From Apostichopus parvimensis (taxonomy: Eukaryota; Echinodermata; Holothuroidea; Aspidochirotida; Stichopodidae), in NCBI GenBank assembly GCA_000934455.1, contig KN882370.1, positions 99,709-120,462 of the forward strand: 20,754 nucleotides of DNA. The letters run 5' to 3'. The translations under genes were made by a program, and so were the position numbers. The notes below the pieces were generated by a model. The model saw nothing but the letters and a program-made list of their open reading frames with translations, did no database searches and was not told the DNA's origin. Below are positions 18,175-20,754 of this stretch, piece by piece (position 1 is the first letter of the stretch; each line of letters opens with the position of its first letter).

Positions 18175-20754
18175 GGCAACAGCACCCTCGCACGACCGAT
18201 AATAAATGTAAGAGTTCACGCTCTATATACCTGTATTATCGAAAGTAATTCATTTTTATGTAATGCGAAAAAGTCTTAATTTAACCTGTTTTAGAATCAC
18301 AATTTTCTTATGATGACAATTGGGAAATATTTCCCCCTAATTCAGAATGTCTTCGCTGCCCCATTCAACCATCTGCCCCTTGAGTGTTTCCTTTTTCTGG
18401 TATTAGCGGTTTTCACCCCCATATTTTCCCAGTTTTAAACCAGTGGGACAGTTAATAATTACAAAGGGGTATAAATAAATAAAAATTGAAACTGAGATTT
18501 AAGTAAAGAGCATTTTCCTATAATATACTTTGAAAGAGAAATTAAGAGGTTATTATAAATGAATTACATGGCGATGCAGGATGATGCTTTCATACAATTA
18601 TATCCTGTTTGTTCAAAGTAAAGATATTTTAATCCCTACGCGTAAATTGTTAATTCCAAAAGGTTAACGGATGATTTACAATATGTAAATTTGACTATAA
18701 TCGCGAGTCACCACAGTAAATGACTGTATAACATACATCACACAAGACATCACACATTCTCCACCACTCCCCTCATCCGCCTCCCCACTCACACCCGTGC
18801 CCCCCTCCCCTTCAAAGAAATAATATATTGATTCGAAATTTAAACTCAACCTTGCCTGCAGTCAAAATAATATACCGCTTTTGTGTGATGTTAGAATCAA
18901 AGTTGATCTTTAATAACAATCAAAATTTGTTTAAGATATATATTTGCTTTTTAAGTAAGTTCTTAATGCATTGTGTGTCACGCACATATATATATATACA
19001 TGCCAGAAGAATTCTCAGCATATTGCCCGAATTTTCACAAAAATATTTGGTTGGGTGGCTGCAGCCCCCCCCCCCCCTCGCCCAGCCCCCGCCTCCTAGG
19101 CCTGTGTGTTTATGTAAATTTATAATTGAACGAATAAATGACACATTTAGTGAATGATGATGTCACCTTACATAAATAATAATAATAGTCCCATCTATGA
19201 TTGCCTGTCACGTTCTTAAAAGTAGAAGCGAGAAGAAGAAGGAGAAGACGTAAAAACCAACAGATAAACCTATTCATTCGGTTCAGCCAGTGTTAAGCTA
19301 TGAATTGAACCATATGTCAACAAATGTTGATTTTATGAATTATGTAATGAAAAACACAGATATCAATCGGTACTGGAACGGACAATGGGTCTAGACCTTT
19401 ACTTCCCCTCCAGGCCCATTTCCAGTTACCTTTTTAATACCATTTCTCGATCTCCACCTCTCTCTCTTTCTCTTTTTATAAAGAACTGGGTTTGGCAGAA
19501 GTAGCCTCCTGGGTGATTTGACATATGTTAATCGATTTTACGGATAAACTGTGAAATGATTTCACCAATCCGTTTTCGAATCCTCGTCAAATCCCAAAAG
19601 ACAGTCTATATGGACAGATTAGAGGATATTTTGTCATAACAACCGTGGGTTGGAATTACCCTTAATAGGGCACGCTGTGAGGCGTAACAACGCCCAAGAC
19701 CTTTGACCCTGTTAGTACAAAAATGGACAGCAAACATGATTTTACGGTATTGGTCTATTTAATTTGCAAAGGGCAGCGCTCATCATTGTGCGTATACGCA
19801 CATATTGCGGACAGCTGAAATTGGGGGATAGCTGAAGCAATAATTTTACATTTTGTTCCCCTCTTGGGAGTCATTTTTAAGTACATTACCAGAAAACAAA
19901 TATCAAGCCATGCATGTCATTGGAGAACTACAATGTCCAGCATTGTCACTCTGTATGTGTGTTTGTATATATACGGACTTCATCTGTGTATATCATTCTA
20001 GTAGTTTTATTAAGGTTGTTCCATAACGTAAGATATGGCCCTTTCACAACTCCGTAATGTTTGTAACAGAGTCGTTACAGAAATGCGTTACGTGTTACAT
20101 TGATAAGGACATGTCAATTGAATTTGAACCTAGTAACAGTGACCGAATGTGGAAAACAGGCCTATACACTTGTGTTTTAAAATGTTCGTCTTATTGCACG
20201 CCCTTTCCTTAACGCATGTGCAATCGGAATCGTGAAACAGGTACACACACAGAGTGAGAGAGAGAGAGGTGGAGAGAGGGGTTATTGCCATCTATGCCAG
20301 ATGTTACATGGTTTAAGAACTCTTAAAATCCTAAAGATTAAAAAAAAACCGTTAACGAGAATTGCAAAGAGTATTGAATAACCATTAAACAAATGACGTC
20401 ACCTTAATTTTGACCTATGCTTCAAAGGTACTCGTTTTCTTTTCGTATCTAATATGTGTATCTTCCGGCTAGGTATCCTGATAATAATTGACAAGAATTT
20501 GAAAACTATAGCTACATATATATATTATAGCTGAATTCGGTTAGATATTAAATACACTACTTTTGATAAGTCGACACATGTTAAACGACCACATGATGCT
20601 ATGGTTTCGATTTTCTGCAGTGGAATCTGTTTATGATTGTATTAGTGTTGTTCGGCCCTTTAAGTTTTGCTTCCGTGGGTGTGTGTGTGTGAAGGGGGGG
20701 GGGGGTAGGGCAGGGGGACTTAGATGCTTCCTGGGCGGAATGGTATAAAATTAT
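18175..20754. other. Upstream flank or first-intron sequence, no supported gene
   Basis: AT-rich DNA with two poly-G/C tracts, a 16-bp palindrome (half TGTGCGTA, 19787-19802), a short GA run near 20255-20280 and a TGACGTCA at 20394-20401. The missing first exon or promoter of the FReD gene could lie here, but I could not identify it. Confidence 0.5.

Noticed and set aside
19168..19194. Minus MGLLLLF followed by GTAAGG as a signal-peptide exon
   Set aside because: The leucines come from a TTA repeat and the donor phase does not fit the downstream exon (it creates a stop).

Overview
This is a eukaryotic, AT-rich, intron- and repeat-dense window. It most likely comes from an invertebrate deuterostome. 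A sea cucumber or other echinoderm is my best guess, from the style of the fibrinogen-related gene and the dense short DNA-transposon relics; this is an inference, not a database result. There is no prokaryotic gene organisation, and nearly all open frames are chance frames or transposon debris.

The only gene I can support strongly lies on the minus strand. It encodes a fibrinogen-related domain (FReD) lectin-like protein. Three exons (10647-10502, 8798-8537, 7407-7145) join in frame into a complete domain of about 222 residues, with four cysteines, a DRDND calcium-binding motif and a stop codon. Upstream, a 24-nt microexon (15386-15363) and a 51-nt Cys/Pro/Thr exon (15605-15555) fit by splice site and phase. 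A 30-nt hydrophobic exon (16682-16653) is a weaker candidate further upstream. The start codon, first exon and promoter are not identified.

The rest is 3' flank and introns filled with mobile and simple repeats. From left to right these are: a 202-bp tandem duplication (1316-1705); a dispersed repeat (about 2495-3026) interrupted by a 321-bp hAT-type MITE with a perfect 8-bp target duplication; a hairpin-rich foldback MITE (3828-4110) with a second copy at 17543-17850; a 5'-truncated LINE with its 3' stem-loop and a candidate 10-bp target duplication (5905-6371); a tRNA-like pol III gene with an apparent UUA anticodon inside the last intron (7653-7724); a second, inverted copy of the dispersed repeat (about 9490-9970); a two-module array of inverted repeats with different stems but the same loop, set in GT-rich DNA (11026-11460); and a GGGGCAC-type terminal-inverted-repeat element (16331-16589).

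Two window-wide features stand out. The palindrome TGACGTCA (CRE/ATF core) occurs 13 times, eight of them within 605 bp in and beside the central FReD exon. Nine poly-G or poly-C tracts of 11-21 bases are also present. No CRISPR array, rRNA, prophage or complete autonomous transposon was found.
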